Virus record (IMG/VR): IMGVR_UViG_3300027580_000022
Location: 1 to 24,280 of that record
Source of the DNA: a virus
Reading direction: 5' to 3' (one strand)
Length of the DNA stretch: 24,280 bases
Under the pieces are notes generated by a model. It saw only the letters and a program-made list of their open reading frames with translations, was not told the origin of the DNA and did not search any database. Position 1 is the first letter of the stretch; each line of letters starts with the position of its first letter. Positions 1 through 7,666 of this stretch are shown piece after piece. The translations under genes and the position numbers were made by a program.

Positions 1-317
1 TCCAGCATTGCACTTAGTTCTTGTCGCAAACCAGCAACCGCAGCTTGCCTTGTTTGTGTAGCCATGTTACTTATCTTTCTTTCCATAGCCAATGCGGTGA
101 TAGCAGCAGTGAACGCTTGTTCAACTCTCTCTAGGTCTCGCTCTACTCTATCCTGGTCATCGTCGGTCAAAAGCTGCACATGTACAGCTAGCGAGGACTC
201 CCAGATGTTTCTGAAGCGATCTTCCGTTTCGTCTACATAGGCAACTATGTCCTTACGATATTGCTCGTATGCACCGTTAGGAAATTTGTTAGCAGCTTTG
301 TAATAATCGTTTAACAT
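1..317 (-). CDS. Partial virion-module gene, C-terminus cut off by window edge
   Basis: The frame is open from an ATG at 317 to the window edge, giving 105 codons without a stop. An AGGAG ribosome binding site sits a few bases upstream (about 323-328). The visible part is largely alpha-helical, polar and coiled-coil-like, with an Ala- and Gln-rich stretch near the cut end. I do not recognise the family. It lies directly downstream of the portal gene in the direction of transcription, where phages usually carry head-morphogenesis or minor capsid genes, so a virion-assembly role is a positional inference only. It contains CTGCACATGTACAG (174-187), close to the palindrome found in intergenic positions elsewhere. 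Confidence 0.8.
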   Translation of the reverse strand, partial: MLNDYYKAANKFPNGAYEQYRKDIVAYVDETEDRFRNIWESSLAVHVQLLTDDDQDRVERDLERVEQAFTAAITALAMERKISNMATQTRQAAVAGLRQELSAML

Positions 318-335
318 ATTTCTCCTATGCTACGT

Positions 336-390
336 GGCGGGGGTGGTCATCATTGCGCTGGCTGACAACTATTACATGGCCTACCCCGCC
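336..390. other. Long intergenic hairpin between portal gene and next gene
   Basis: GGCGGGG (336-342) pairs perfectly with CCCCGCC (384-390). Inside this, GGTCAT (345-350) pairs with ATGGCC (376-381) with one G-T pair, leaving a loop of 25 bases. The stretch is clearly more GC-rich than its surroundings. A second small stem (TAGAG/CTCTA) lies at about 395-410. There is no T-run after the stem on the minus strand, so it does not look like an ordinary intrinsic terminator. It may be an mRNA-processing, stability or attenuation element within the late transcript. Confidence 0.6.
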
Positions 391-420
391 GTGGATAGAG
401 CAACCCTCTAACGCAGGACG

Positions 421-1740
421 TTAATCAACTTTCTCTTTATACCAACCTGTTGTATCTTCCTCTTCTTCTGGTGTCTTAGGTTGTATCGGCTCCTTTTCGA
501 AATACCGCTCACGAATCTCGTCCACAGGCATAACCCCTGACTGAGCGAGCAATGAAGCAGCCTTTGCAGTATTAAACGCTATCTCTGATTCAGTCATCTG
601 ATCCAGCGACCAAAGTGGATTGAAATTAATTTCCCATTCAAAGCTATCTGGGTCTCTGTCCTCTTGCTTCATAAGATAGCGAACCAATTTAGCAACCTTT
701 TCACGCAAGTACGTCTCTTGCAACCCCTTAATCCTATTGAAGTAGCTCATAGCATCAGTCTCTGAAGCACTTAGTGTGCCTGACTGGGCTCCGAATAGAA
801 CCGACTTTGGTATCCTCGTAGCCATGCTCACTTGATCCTTCAGGAACTCGAGCATGTCCTCCAAGCCAGATACATTTTGCGAGGTACTGGGTATCTCTAT
901 TGACTCTTCCCCCTCGCCATCACCACCACTATCAATGATGGCTAAGGTTCCCTGTGTCCACGCCTTTTCTAGTCTACCTTTGATCTTCTCTTCCTTCTCG
1001 TCATCCATCTGCTCTAGATCCGTCTTATAGACCTTAAACACTAGCTGATACAGAACCTGACCCAAACTCCAAGAAGCATTGTCAAAGTATTGAAAGAGCT
1101 GTTTATACCTCTGATAGGCAGAGCGTCCCCAATCTTCGTCCTCTGTCCGTCTCGTCTGATAGTGGATCATTCTATCAGGATGTGCTTTTATCTCTATTTC
1201 ATCTGATGTGGCTGGAGCATTTATGTGATACATTGAGTAAGAACCATAATCGGGTGAAAATGGGTCTTCTACTAAATCTTGTTCACTAACTTTTTTCTGA
1301 GAAAAAGCGTGTAGGTACTGGACCGCATCTACATCGTCTACAGGTTGATCGTTATCTCGATCATCGTCCACACCTATACTTATATAACCGTCCCCATAAA
1401 CTATCTCGTAGCGAATCATATCTTGGAACTTTGAGCGAGCATCTAACCTGCCCAAGTGATCGTCTATGGTTCGTCCAAACGTCTCGTCATTGGGAACCTC
1501 GACATTAAGCCACTCTCTGGTCATATCCTCTGCCATATTGTCTGCTATAGCAGCAGCAAGGGCATCATTCTCATATAGGGCGGTCTTATGCTTATCGTTC
1601 ATCCTAGCATGCTTCACTGGTACTTGACGTGCCTGTGCATCCCTATCTTCGTTCCCCTTTAGGTCTCCCCAGTTAGGGCCCGACTGCCAAGTATCTTGAA
1701 GTAATTCAAAACCTTGTTTACGCTTATCTTCTTCAGTCAT
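421..1740 (-). CDS. Phage portal protein (DUF1073 / Phage_portal_3-like)
   Basis: This 439-residue protein should form the dodecameric portal ring through which DNA enters the capsid. The family is recognised from the segment at about residues 312-335 (IPKSVLFGAQSGTLSASETD), which matches the conserved IPxxxLFGxSPAGxNATGExD-type motif of DUF1073 portals. It is followed by a helical section and an INFNPLW motif near residue 370, typical of the clip and crown part. Length is normal for the family. Its ATG overlaps the stop of the upstream 53-residue gene (ATGA at 1737-1740). It is separated from the terminase by the glycan cassette, instead of following it directly as is usual. Family known; assignment by motif reading, without a search. 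Confidence 0.88.
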   Translation of the reverse strand: MTEEDKRKQGFELLQDTWQSGPNWGDLKGNEDRDAQARQVPVKHARMNDKHKTALYENDALAAAIADNMAEDMTREWLNVEVPNDETFGRTIDDHLGRLDARSKFQDMIRYEIVYGDGYISIGVDDDRDNDQPVDDVDAVQYLHAFSQKKVSEQDLVEDPFSPDYGSYSMYHINAPATSDEIEIKAHPDRMIHYQTRRTEDEDWGRSAYQRYKQLFQYFDNASWSLGQVLYQLVFKVYKTDLEQMDDEKEEKIKGRLEKAWTQGTLAIIDSGGDGEGEESIEIPSTSQNVSGLEDMLEFLKDQVSMATRIPKSVLFGAQSGTLSASETDAMSYFNRIKGLQETYLREKVAKLVRYLMKQEDRDPDSFEWEINFNPLWSLDQMTESEIAFNTAKAASLLAQSGVMPVDEIRERYFEKEPIQPKTPEEEEDTTGWYKEKVD

Positions 1741-1898
1741 TTGCTAAACTCCCTTTTCACTTTATCTAGCTCTATCAAGCGCTTTTTCCTCTCTATGTCC
1801 TCGTATAATTGTTTCCAAAATATCTCCACTCTGTCAGTCTCTCTAGCAAAGTCCTTAGCTTTTTGAAACGCCTTTTCTTCTGCCTTATTTGGATTCAT
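1737..1898 (-). CDS. Small charged helical protein, 53 aa
   Basis: An ATG at 1898 starts a 53-codon frame ending in TGA at 1739-1737, overlapping the portal start by four bases. An AGGAGG site at 1912-1917 lies 13 bases upstream, inside the end of the sulfotransferase gene. The product is almost entirely Lys, Arg, Glu and long hydrophobics, with one Trp, and is predicted to be a single long helix or coiled coil. No family recognised. The tight coupling argues that it is real and made together with the portal; a scaffold or chaperone role is only a guess. Confidence 0.65.
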   Translation of the reverse strand: MNPNKAEEKAFQKAKDFARETDRVEIFWKQLYEDIERKKRLIELDKVKREFSK

Positions 1899-1902
1899 TA
1901 GA

Positions 1903-2625
1903 CTACCACAACCTCCTGCCGATTAAGTCATATAATTTTTCGTTGTATGGCTCATAATATTCCTTTAACCTCTCTCTCATTTTGTCGCTCATTTCGGGAT
2001 AGTCCAAACCATAATATTTCTCGTATGGCCCCAAATCCAAAGGGGCGATATCTAGGAATTCTAGCAACTCTTTAACAACTTTAGAAGTGTTTTGATAAAA
2101 ACGCTCGCTTTTGATGATCTCAATCTTCTCTCTATCAAAATATCTGAACCATCTCTCCAATTGTTCTACATATATACTCCGCTTCAGATAGCCAAAACTC
2201 TCATATCCAATAGCACGACCTCTGCGGGGATCAGAACCCCTCAGACGTGCCTCTTCTAGATTGACCGCATCATCAAAAGTAATAATTGCATCTTCATGCC
2301 CCACCCTTTTCTCATGCCAGAACTGCGAATATGCCCTATCGACTGGATTTCTTAACATTACAAAAAACTTATTTCCATCCCACTCATTTTTTATTCTTTG
2401 GGGGGCTAGGGGGTGATAAAGATAATAAGTACATATTTCAAAGCTCTTACCAGAATCAGGAAATATATTCCTGTACCATTCTTCTGATTTGTCATAATTA
2501 TAAGCAAAATAGAATGTCTCTTTCCTTGCAGGCTTTGCTATATCAGGGTGACGGCTGAGATAATGATACATAGAGGTTGTACCGCATCTCTGGGCACCTA
2601 TCCCCATAAAATCAGGTTTGCTCAT
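1903..2625 (-). CDS. PAPS-dependent sulfotransferase (Sulfotransfer_1 / heparan N-sulfotransferase-like)
   Basis: This 240-residue enzyme should transfer sulfate from 3'-phosphoadenosine-5'-phosphosulfate to a hydroxyl or amino group, probably on a sugar. The 5'-phosphosulfate loop is visible at residues 8-19 (GIGAQRCGTTSM). The 3'-phosphate site is at residues 90-104 (MLRNPVDRAYSQFWHE), with Arg92 and Ser100 in the expected places. The order and spacing resemble the bacterial heparan/chondroitin-type sulfotransferases. There is no signal peptide or membrane segment, so it should act in the cytoplasm. A GGAGG site precedes the ATG, which overlaps the stop of the zinc-protein gene (2622-2625). 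No PAPS-synthesising gene is visible, so host PAPS would be needed. The acceptor is unknown. Confidence 0.88.
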   Translation of the reverse strand: MSKPDFMGIGAQRCGTTSMYHYLSRHPDIAKPARKETFYFAYNYDKSEEWYRNIFPDSGKSFEICTYYLYHPLAPQRIKNEWDGNKFFVMLRNPVDRAYSQFWHEKRVGHEDAIITFDDAVNLEEARLRGSDPRRGRAIGYESFGYLKRSIYVEQLERWFRYFDREKIEIIKSERFYQNTSKVVKELLEFLDIAPLDLGPYEKYYGLDYPEMSDKMRERLKEYYEPYNEKLYDLIGRRLW

Positions 2626-2852
2626 TTCTCCTCCAGGTGACAGTGAGCATGTTCTGGGATATCTCTCATTCTCCAGCGGATTTTATATTTATCTCCAAAC
2701 AATCTGCGGATATCATCTTTCTCTCCATCTGCAAAATCTGACTTGTGGTTTGGGGCCACAACCATAGGCACGTTACATGTATCACACTCAACAACATAAA
2801 ACCAGCGAGTACTTTTATGTTCCCTTTCACATAAAGGACATTCAGAATTCAT
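2622..2852 (-). CDS. Small zinc-binding protein, 76 aa
   Basis: Two CxxC knuckles (CPLC at residues 5-8, CDTC at 23-26) suggest one zinc-ribbon site. A His- and Cys-rich tail (EHAHCHLEEK) may add ligands. I chose the ATG at 2852 because GGAGATG precedes it; the frame also extends to a TTG at 2858. It sits between the two sulfotransferase genes, overlapping one by 11 bases and the other by 4. Similar small CxxC proteins occur in many phages and their role is generally unknown. Its placement suggests co-expression with the sulfation enzymes, but no function can be read from it. Confidence 0.75.
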   Translation of the reverse strand: MNSECPLCEREHKSTRWFYVVECDTCNVPMVVAPNHKSDFADGEKDDIRRLFGDKYKIRWRMRDIPEHAHCHLEEK

Positions 2853-3456
2853 AACCAAGCATCTCCAAGTCAGTAGAATATAATTCCCTTACCATTTGTT
2901 TAGTCTCGTTATCGTAATATTCTCTATAATCTTCCTTCCCTGATTGATTTTTCCAAAGCACCCCTACATCTTTGTCGAACATATCAGTAATTTGTTTGAT
3001 GCCTTCAGTATAGCTTTCTAAGCATATTACGGTGTCCATATACTCTACCCTGAAGCCTTTATACTGTTCTATCAGGTGCTCCTCGAAATTTCCCATGCCA
3101 AGGTCGTAAATTTTCCTTACGAAATTTCTAAAAGTATCTCCGTCTACATAGTTATAAATTTCTCTTGATATTGCCCCCCCTCCCTTCCCTACATAGAAAG
3201 ATACAACTCGTGCATAGGGGTTGCGAACGACAGTGAACTTATAATAGTCCGAATTAGTTTGCTGTATGTCCTGATATTTCTTGATACTAGGTAGTATATC
3301 CATAAAAGCATTATGAATATCGCAAGATTCTTTATCGAAGTCTATGCCCATCAAATCGGTTAGAAGTAATTTAGTAGATGTACACGCACAGCGAGGACTA
3401 TTGACGTAAACGAGATTAAGGCTATCTATTTGATATATGTATGGATATTGTATCAT
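2842..3456 (-). CDS. Carbohydrate sulfotransferase (Sulfotransfer_2 / HNK-1 type)
   Basis: This 204-residue protein has the signature of carbohydrate sulfotransferases of the HNK-1/chondroitin family (PF03567). The 5'-PAPS loop is at residues 18-27 (VNSPRCACTS), and the 3'-phosphate site at 76-88 (VVRNPYARVVSFY) includes Arg78 and Ser86. The C-terminus has the characteristic Tyr-rich end with Asp before LGYEF. It belongs to a different sulfotransferase family from the neighbour at 1903, so this is not a recent duplication. No signal peptide is seen. Its ATG overlaps the upstream stop (ATGA, 3453-3456), indicating translational coupling to the glycosyltransferase gene. Likely acceptor: a sugar made or attached by the neighbouring glycosyltransferases (inference). 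Confidence 0.86.
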   Translation of the reverse strand: MIQYPYIYQIDSLNLVYVNSPRCACTSTKLLLTDLMGIDFDKESCDIHNAFMDILPSIKKYQDIQQTNSDYYKFTVVRNPYARVVSFYVGKGGGAISREIYNYVDGDTFRNFVRKIYDLGMGNFEEHLIEQYKGFRVEYMDTVICLESYTEGIKQITDMFDKDVGVLWKNQSGKEDYREYYDNETKQMVRELYSTDLEMLGYEF

Positions 3457-4178
3457 TTGTGTCTTATATAGAAGCCTCCTTTTTTTTCATATTCCTTATA
3501 CCTGCTATTAAGTGGATATCCATGTAAAATATTCCTTTCAGCAAATTTCTGACGTACTACTAGGGCAAAGATCGGCATATCAACCCCACCATAATTTTCA
3601 GGGATGCGGTCGGGTAGCCTTTCGAAAAAATCAATCACTCCAGCACTAACTTCTAGGAATAATTCCGTCTCCGCACCAAAAATACCTGGGCTAATAGTTT
3701 GCTGGGTAAAAAAGTTTCTAGGATAATTTATATCAGAAAACCAATTTTCCATCATCCTGTAATATCTCAACATCCATTTATTTTTCCCTATCGTATTTTC
3801 CTCGTCCCCAGCATATATTTTATACTCATCGCTAAAGAGAATAAAAGGATCGCCCCAGAAATCCACATCGAATAGATCAGTCATCAATACATTATCAATT
3901 TCTGACCTATGGTTCTTAACATAATCATAAAAATGAAAGAATCTCTCACAATTTAATGGGTATTTTCCCAATTGAACTTTTTTGAAGGATAAGTTCTCTG
4001 TACTATATTCATCTATAAAAACACTCATAAGATGATCGTGGAAAATAACACCACTCAAATCATGTTTGTGCAGGCTATTGTACCATTCTTTCATCTTGTC
4101 AAACGAGTGAGGCGCCTGGAGTTTGCCCCTTTGAGGGTCTTTTTTAGTTGCAAAATAATTTGTTAAAACTATATTCAT
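3453..4178 (-). CDS. Probable glycosyltransferase with DxD motif, 241 aa
   Basis: The central motif MTDLFDVDFWGDPF (DVD at residues 104-106 counted from the chosen start) has the form of the metal- and nucleotide-sugar-binding DxD of GT-A glycosyltransferases. A later GIFGAE segment and an acidic GVDMP segment fit the acceptor side of such folds. I place the start at the ATG at 4178, which overlaps the upstream stop in an ATGA. A longer frame from a GTG at 4193 would overlap more and has no better ribosome binding site. The exact family is not recognised, so the sugar donor is unknown. It sits between the GT2 gene and the sulfotransferases, suggesting stepwise building and then sulfation of a glycan. 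Confidence 0.68.
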   Translation of the reverse strand: MNIVLTNYFATKKDPQRGKLQAPHSFDKMKEWYNSLHKHDLSGVIFHDHLMSVFIDEYSTENLSFKKVQLGKYPLNCERFFHFYDYVKNHRSEIDNVLMTDLFDVDFWGDPFILFSDEYKIYAGDEENTIGKNKWMLRYYRMMENWFSDINYPRNFFTQQTISPGIFGAETELFLEVSAGVIDFFERLPDRIPENYGGVDMPIFALVVRQKFAERNILHGYPLNSRYKEYEKKGGFYIRHK

Positions 4179-4897
4179 ATAAAACCGTCCCACATAAGTT
4201 CTTTAGGTACTTTTTCAACTATTTTTTCACGATTTTCAGAAATGTTCCTCGCATAGTTGCCTGATGGCGGTGCTTGCCGATTGAGCATGGCAGCCTCGCT
4301 AAGATACTGCACGCCCCAACCATGTAGCTGTGTCAACCTATAAGCTAGTTCTACATCCTCATATCCATAATTACCATCGAATTCTTCATTAAACCCCCCA
4401 ACTTCCTCTAGAGAAGGAAGATAGCAACCAAAGTTGCAACCGCCCATCTGCACAAGGAAATTTTTAGGAACTTCTCCATCTTTAAGATTCCCTTCCTCTC
4501 CTGCCCATACAGTTCTTATATCGTAGCTAGAGTCTTTAGAGCCTAGTATTTTTCCAGCATACATTGTCTCTTTATCCGTCCACGCCTTCCTATGAGTATT
4601 CAACCAACCCTCGACAACCTCTATATCATCATCAACAAAGACACCCCAGTCATACCCGAGGGTGAGTGCTTTACTAAGTCCAGCATTTCTAGCAGAAGCG
4701 AGGGCATAATATGGCTTACAATGTTCTATACTACATATCTTTTCATCTTGGAATTCGGGTAAAGTCCCCTCTTTGCCATCATTAACAATTATAAGCCTGT
4801 CTCCGTCTTTAGTCTGTTCTGTAATTTGACCCACCGCTGTTTTGAGTAAGTAAGGTCTATTACAGGTATTAATAATAACTGCTAGTGGTTCCTCCAT
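4175..4897 (-). CDS. GT2-family glycosyltransferase
   Basis: This 240-residue enzyme should transfer a sugar from a nucleotide donor. It shows the GT-A order: VIINTCNRP near the N-terminus, IIVNDG at about residues 36-41, SARNAGL at about 68-74, the metal-binding VDDD at 88-91, and GGFNEEF followed by YEDVELAYRL (Glu180/Asp181 as the likely ED base). I choose the ATG at 4897 because AGAGGTGA lies 4-5 bases before it; a longer frame to 4957 has no such site and would overlap another small gene. No membrane segment is present, so it probably acts in the cytoplasm. Its stop overlaps the next gene's ATG. It is the first enzyme of the glycan cassette to be translated. Confidence 0.88.
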   Translation of the reverse strand: MEEPLAVIINTCNRPYLLKTAVGQITEQTKDGDRLIIVNDGKEGTLPEFQDEKICSIEHCKPYYALASARNAGLSKALTLGYDWGVFVDDDIEVVEGWLNTHRKAWTDKETMYAGKILGSKDSSYDIRTVWAGEEGNLKDGEVPKNFLVQMGGCNFGCYLPSLEEVGGFNEEFDGNYGYEDVELAYRLTQLHGWGVQYLSEAAMLNRQAPPSGNYARNISENREKIVEKVPKELMWDGFI

Positions 4898-5030
4898 ACT
4901 CACCTCTCCGAGGAAAGAAGCCCAACAAATAAATTTCCATGATATATCTTCGACCATATACTCTTCGGCTCAACTCTTTTACGCTCATTACTGCATCATA
5001 TTTTTTAAGAAAACTTGGAAACTCTTTCAT
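4869..5030 (-). CDS. Small basic protein, 53 aa, coupled to terminase
   Basis: An ATG at 5030 overlaps the terminase stop (ATGA, 5027-5030) and opens a 53-codon frame ending in TAA at 4869. It overlaps the start of the GT2 gene by 29 bases and contains that gene's ribosome binding site. The product is basic with a SVKELSRRVYGRRY segment that could be a helix-turn-helix-like element. No family recognised. The ATGA coupling is the main support; it could also serve just to carry ribosomes through to the GT2 start. Confidence 0.5.
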   Translation of the reverse strand: MKEFPSFLKKYDAVMSVKELSRRVYGRRYIMEIYLLGFFPRRGEYGGTTSSYY

Positions 5031-7666
5031 ACCATTAATTCCCAACCTTGTCTTCGATCTCTATTCTGCAACATAAGTTCACTCAGAGCATATACAAGTG
5101 CATCAAGTCTATCAGGTGACTTCGCCCGCCCAGGCTCCCAAGTTACAAGTTGATCTTCTAATGTGCCAAGTACACCAACGTGGTGTATTCTACCCTGTTC
5201 GTATAGTGCTGCTACAGGTTCTGCTCTAGTACGCTTACCTTTCTTGGCCTTAACACCTTTATAGGGAATTGTCGAGTCCACAGTTCTCAGGGTCTGTTCA
5301 ACCATGTCGCCACCCTGGTTTGTCTCAGCCACTATTCTGTCTGCCTCATATTTTTTATATAAATTTACAGCCTTATTAGCCCACTTTTGTGGTCGTGCTC
5401 CCCCCATCGAGCCATCTTCAAGTACCCAACCTATGTCTCCGTTGGAACCAGCAGCGATTATACCAGTTTCGTCATTCTCCTCTTTGTCACCTACGGCGGG
5501 GTCAATAGCTACGACTACCCGCTCGCACCGTTCAACTATATCTTGAGGGTCTCCACCATCCAGCCTGAAGTTATTGATTATATCTCTATTCCAAAGCGCC
5601 TTTTTAGAATCCGAGAGAATATCTGCATATATTTCCTGCTGACCTAGTGTAGTACCCTCATACTTCTTCACTACGTGATTGTAGAATGATTCTGGTAGAT
5701 TGTCCTCGTTCTCGTAGGTTGAACCTTTGGAGATTATTGTATTTTCATCCTCAACTATGTCTATTAGTGTAGGTATCGGTTTGGGGGTCGTCGATATTAT
5801 AGTCTGTGGATGATCCCCAAGTCGGAGTGCAAATTGTAGGTTATCCCAGGTATCTCTAGGATATTTGTAGGCTGCAAGTTCATCGCACCAAGCCAAGTCA
5901 AACTCTGGACCTCTTATTTCATCTGGATTGGCACCACTATATATATTGGCCTCTGCACCATTATCCCACTCCAGACGCTTTTTAGTGGGTTTATACTTTG
6001 GCTCCTCGTCTTCTGGATATATCTGTAACAGGCCAGAGTGTACCTTGCGTAAAAGGTCGTCCCTTGCTTTTCCTGGTGTAGGGGCAACTAGAGCTATTCG
6101 TTTAGCCCAGCCACGCCTAACATATTCCTTGATTATCTCTGCCCCAGCCCGTGTGTTGTGTGTAGGAATCATACTCTCCCCAGCCAAATACATAGAATTG
6201 GGGCTATCAACTGTGATACACTGCATCGGAGACGTGTCGATTCTCTTAGCTCCAACTATCATTCTATGTTTATTCCTCAACCCTTGGCTCACGCTAAGGT
6301 CAAGTCTATCAGCTTTCCTCGGTAAATTAAACACCTGCTCTGTAGCCCTGAAGCTTATTTCGTGATAATTATCTTCAATCCCACCATTGTTGGCATAAGT
6401 TCTTGTGCGTCTATTTGTTTTCATTCCTAATGAGATTACAAGCTCTTCTATGTCATCCAAAAGCTTTCTTCTTTTTTGTGTGATAGCAACGTAGTTCTGG
6501 CTTTCGACCCATCCATCTGTATCCATAAGTCCACGCAAGAGTTCTAGCCTCTGTTGCGGAGAAGCTCTTAAATATTTAGGGGGTATGTGCTTATTGCGAA
6601 TAAGGTTTTGCTTCTTTAAGTTTTGGTGTAAGCTATCAGGTTCGCTTCCATGTTTCCCAAGCTTGTACTGGTTACACTTATCTTTAGGTGTTTTATACTC
6701 TTTGGTCTTATATCCGTCTTTCTCTACCCTTTGCAATATTTCTTTATCCATTATAGACAAAGTTGTGTCTTTCTTTGATCCGTCCCCAAGCCAAGCCCCT
6801 AATGTGTATGGAGAAACTGGTAAGTCTTTCCTTGGGAGATCAAGTGGTTTAGTCATCGGGATGGCATGGTTATTGTCATTCCGCTTTCCAAATGTCAACG
6901 TGTCTACAATTTCTTGTGTAGTTCTAACCCTGGGGCCTTTAGTATATTGAGGGTAGACCTTTGGCTCCCCAGTACCAAACTTTCTTTTGCTTCTCCACTG
7001 TGACCAATTATCAGGAAAGTTACTGTGGTCATCTACATATTGTGATCTTAGAAAAGCCTTTCTTTCATAGTGTGTCCACGTAACCCATTGGTGCTCTGAG
7101 CAGGCTTCTATGGTTGTACCATCACTAAATTCCAGCTCAAAAGCTTTTTTAGGTATTTGCACTGGTGTTTTTGAGAGGATCTTAGTTGGTTTTCCCTTTT
7201 CGTCCAGAAGTTCATCCCCAACCTCAACTTCTCCCATAGTAGTCCATCCGTTAGGGGTGGGAAGCGGTAAGTCAGTTTTCAACATCTTCCCAAAACCTCG
7301 TCCTGCTAGTAAGAGGAAGTTCTGCCAGCCTCCCTTTTTGGGTTCTAAAGCCCCCCATAGCTTACTCCTAGCCTTGCCCAGATGATTTTCGACCTTTTCC
7401 TGAGACTTTTTAAGAGAGCCCGCAATTGCTTCAGCGTCTTTTCCATCCAGGTATAAACCAAATATCTTATCCTCTTCGTCGGAAAGCTTACTCCTATCGT
7501 ACCACGAGTGTGGTATCTGTTTTATACGAGCTTGGGCTACCTTGGGGTGTAAGTTCCCAAACCAATCATACTTCATAGCTCGCATCAAATTGGGTGGTAT
7601 GGAGGCATCCCCACTTTCGAGCCGATCTATCAAAGACCTGATTTTATCTTCAGTTATCTCTGTCAT
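5027..7666 (-). CDS. terL: Terminase large subunit, interrupted by an in-frame intein
   Basis: The packaging motor ATPase/nuclease, 879 residues before splicing and about 502 after removal of a 377-residue intein. Residues 61-105 form an HTH-like N-terminal region. The Walker A loop is split: AGRGFGK ends at residue 127 and TRAGAE resumes at 505, rebuilding GRGFGKT. Walker B is LAWCDE at 591-596. The RNase H-like nuclease acids are Asp722 (AIDPAVGD), Glu781 (AETNQGG) and Asp852/Asp855 (SPDRLDALVYAL). It acts on the portal at the capsid vertex. The ATG overlaps the small-subunit gene by 17 bases. Without splicing the ATPase cannot work, because the intein sits between the P-loop Lys and Thr. 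Confidence 0.95.
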   Translation of the reverse strand: MTEITEDKIRSLIDRLESGDASIPPNLMRAMKYDWFGNLHPKVAQARIKQIPHSWYDRSKLSDEEDKIFGLYLDGKDAEAIAGSLKKSQEKVENHLGKARSKLWGALEPKKGGWQNFLLLAGRGFGKMLKTDLPLPTPNGWTTMGEVEVGDELLDEKGKPTKILSKTPVQIPKKAFELEFSDGTTIEACSEHQWVTWTHYERKAFLRSQYVDDHSNFPDNWSQWRSKRKFGTGEPKVYPQYTKGPRVRTTQEIVDTLTFGKRNDNNHAIPMTKPLDLPRKDLPVSPYTLGAWLGDGSKKDTTLSIMDKEILQRVEKDGYKTKEYKTPKDKCNQYKLGKHGSEPDSLHQNLKKQNLIRNKHIPPKYLRASPQQRLELLRGLMDTDGWVESQNYVAITQKRRKLLDDIEELVISLGMKTNRRTRTYANNGGIEDNYHEISFRATEQVFNLPRKADRLDLSVSQGLRNKHRMIVGAKRIDTSPMQCITVDSPNSMYLAGESMIPTHNTRAGAEIIKEYVRRGWAKRIALVAPTPGKARDDLLRKVHSGLLQIYPEDEEPKYKPTKKRLEWDNGAEANIYSGANPDEIRGPEFDLAWCDELAAYKYPRDTWDNLQFALRLGDHPQTIISTTPKPIPTLIDIVEDENTIISKGSTYENEDNLPESFYNHVVKKYEGTTLGQQEIYADILSDSKKALWNRDIINNFRLDGGDPQDIVERCERVVVAIDPAVGDKEENDETGIIAAGSNGDIGWVLEDGSMGGARPQKWANKAVNLYKKYEADRIVAETNQGGDMVEQTLRTVDSTIPYKGVKAKKGKRTRAEPVAALYEQGRIHHVGVLGTLEDQLVTWEPGRAKSPDRLDALVYALSELMLQNRDRRQGWELMV
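6155..7285 (-). mobile_element. Class 3-type intein with LAGLIDADG homing endonuclease
   Basis: Residues 128-504 of the terminase form an intein of 377 residues. Block A is MLKTDLPLPTPNGW with Met instead of Cys or Ser at position 1. Block B reads ACSEHQW (His65, Trp67 in intein numbering), block F has Cys356 (MQCITVD), and block G is PTHN followed by Thr +1. Trp in block B, Cys in block F and Thr in block G together are the known WCT signature of class 3 inteins, which start splicing at the block F Cys. The two endonuclease motifs are LGAWLGDG (terminase residues 289-296) and LLRGLMDTDG (376-385), both with their acidic residues, so the homing enzyme looks intact. Confidence 0.92.

Noticed and set aside
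331-420. tRNA gene on either strand
   Set aside because: GGATAGAGCAACC on the plus strand looks like part of a D arm, but no matching anticodon stem, T loop or acceptor stem can be built.
4178-4193. GTG start for the DxD glycosyltransferase
   Set aside because: The ATG at 4178 gives the ATGA overlap used throughout this cassette, and the GTG has no better ribosome site.
5928-6365. 145-codon plus-strand open frame
   Set aside because: It lies wholly opposite the terminase and intein coding sequence, has no ribosome site and has a composition typical of a complementary strand.
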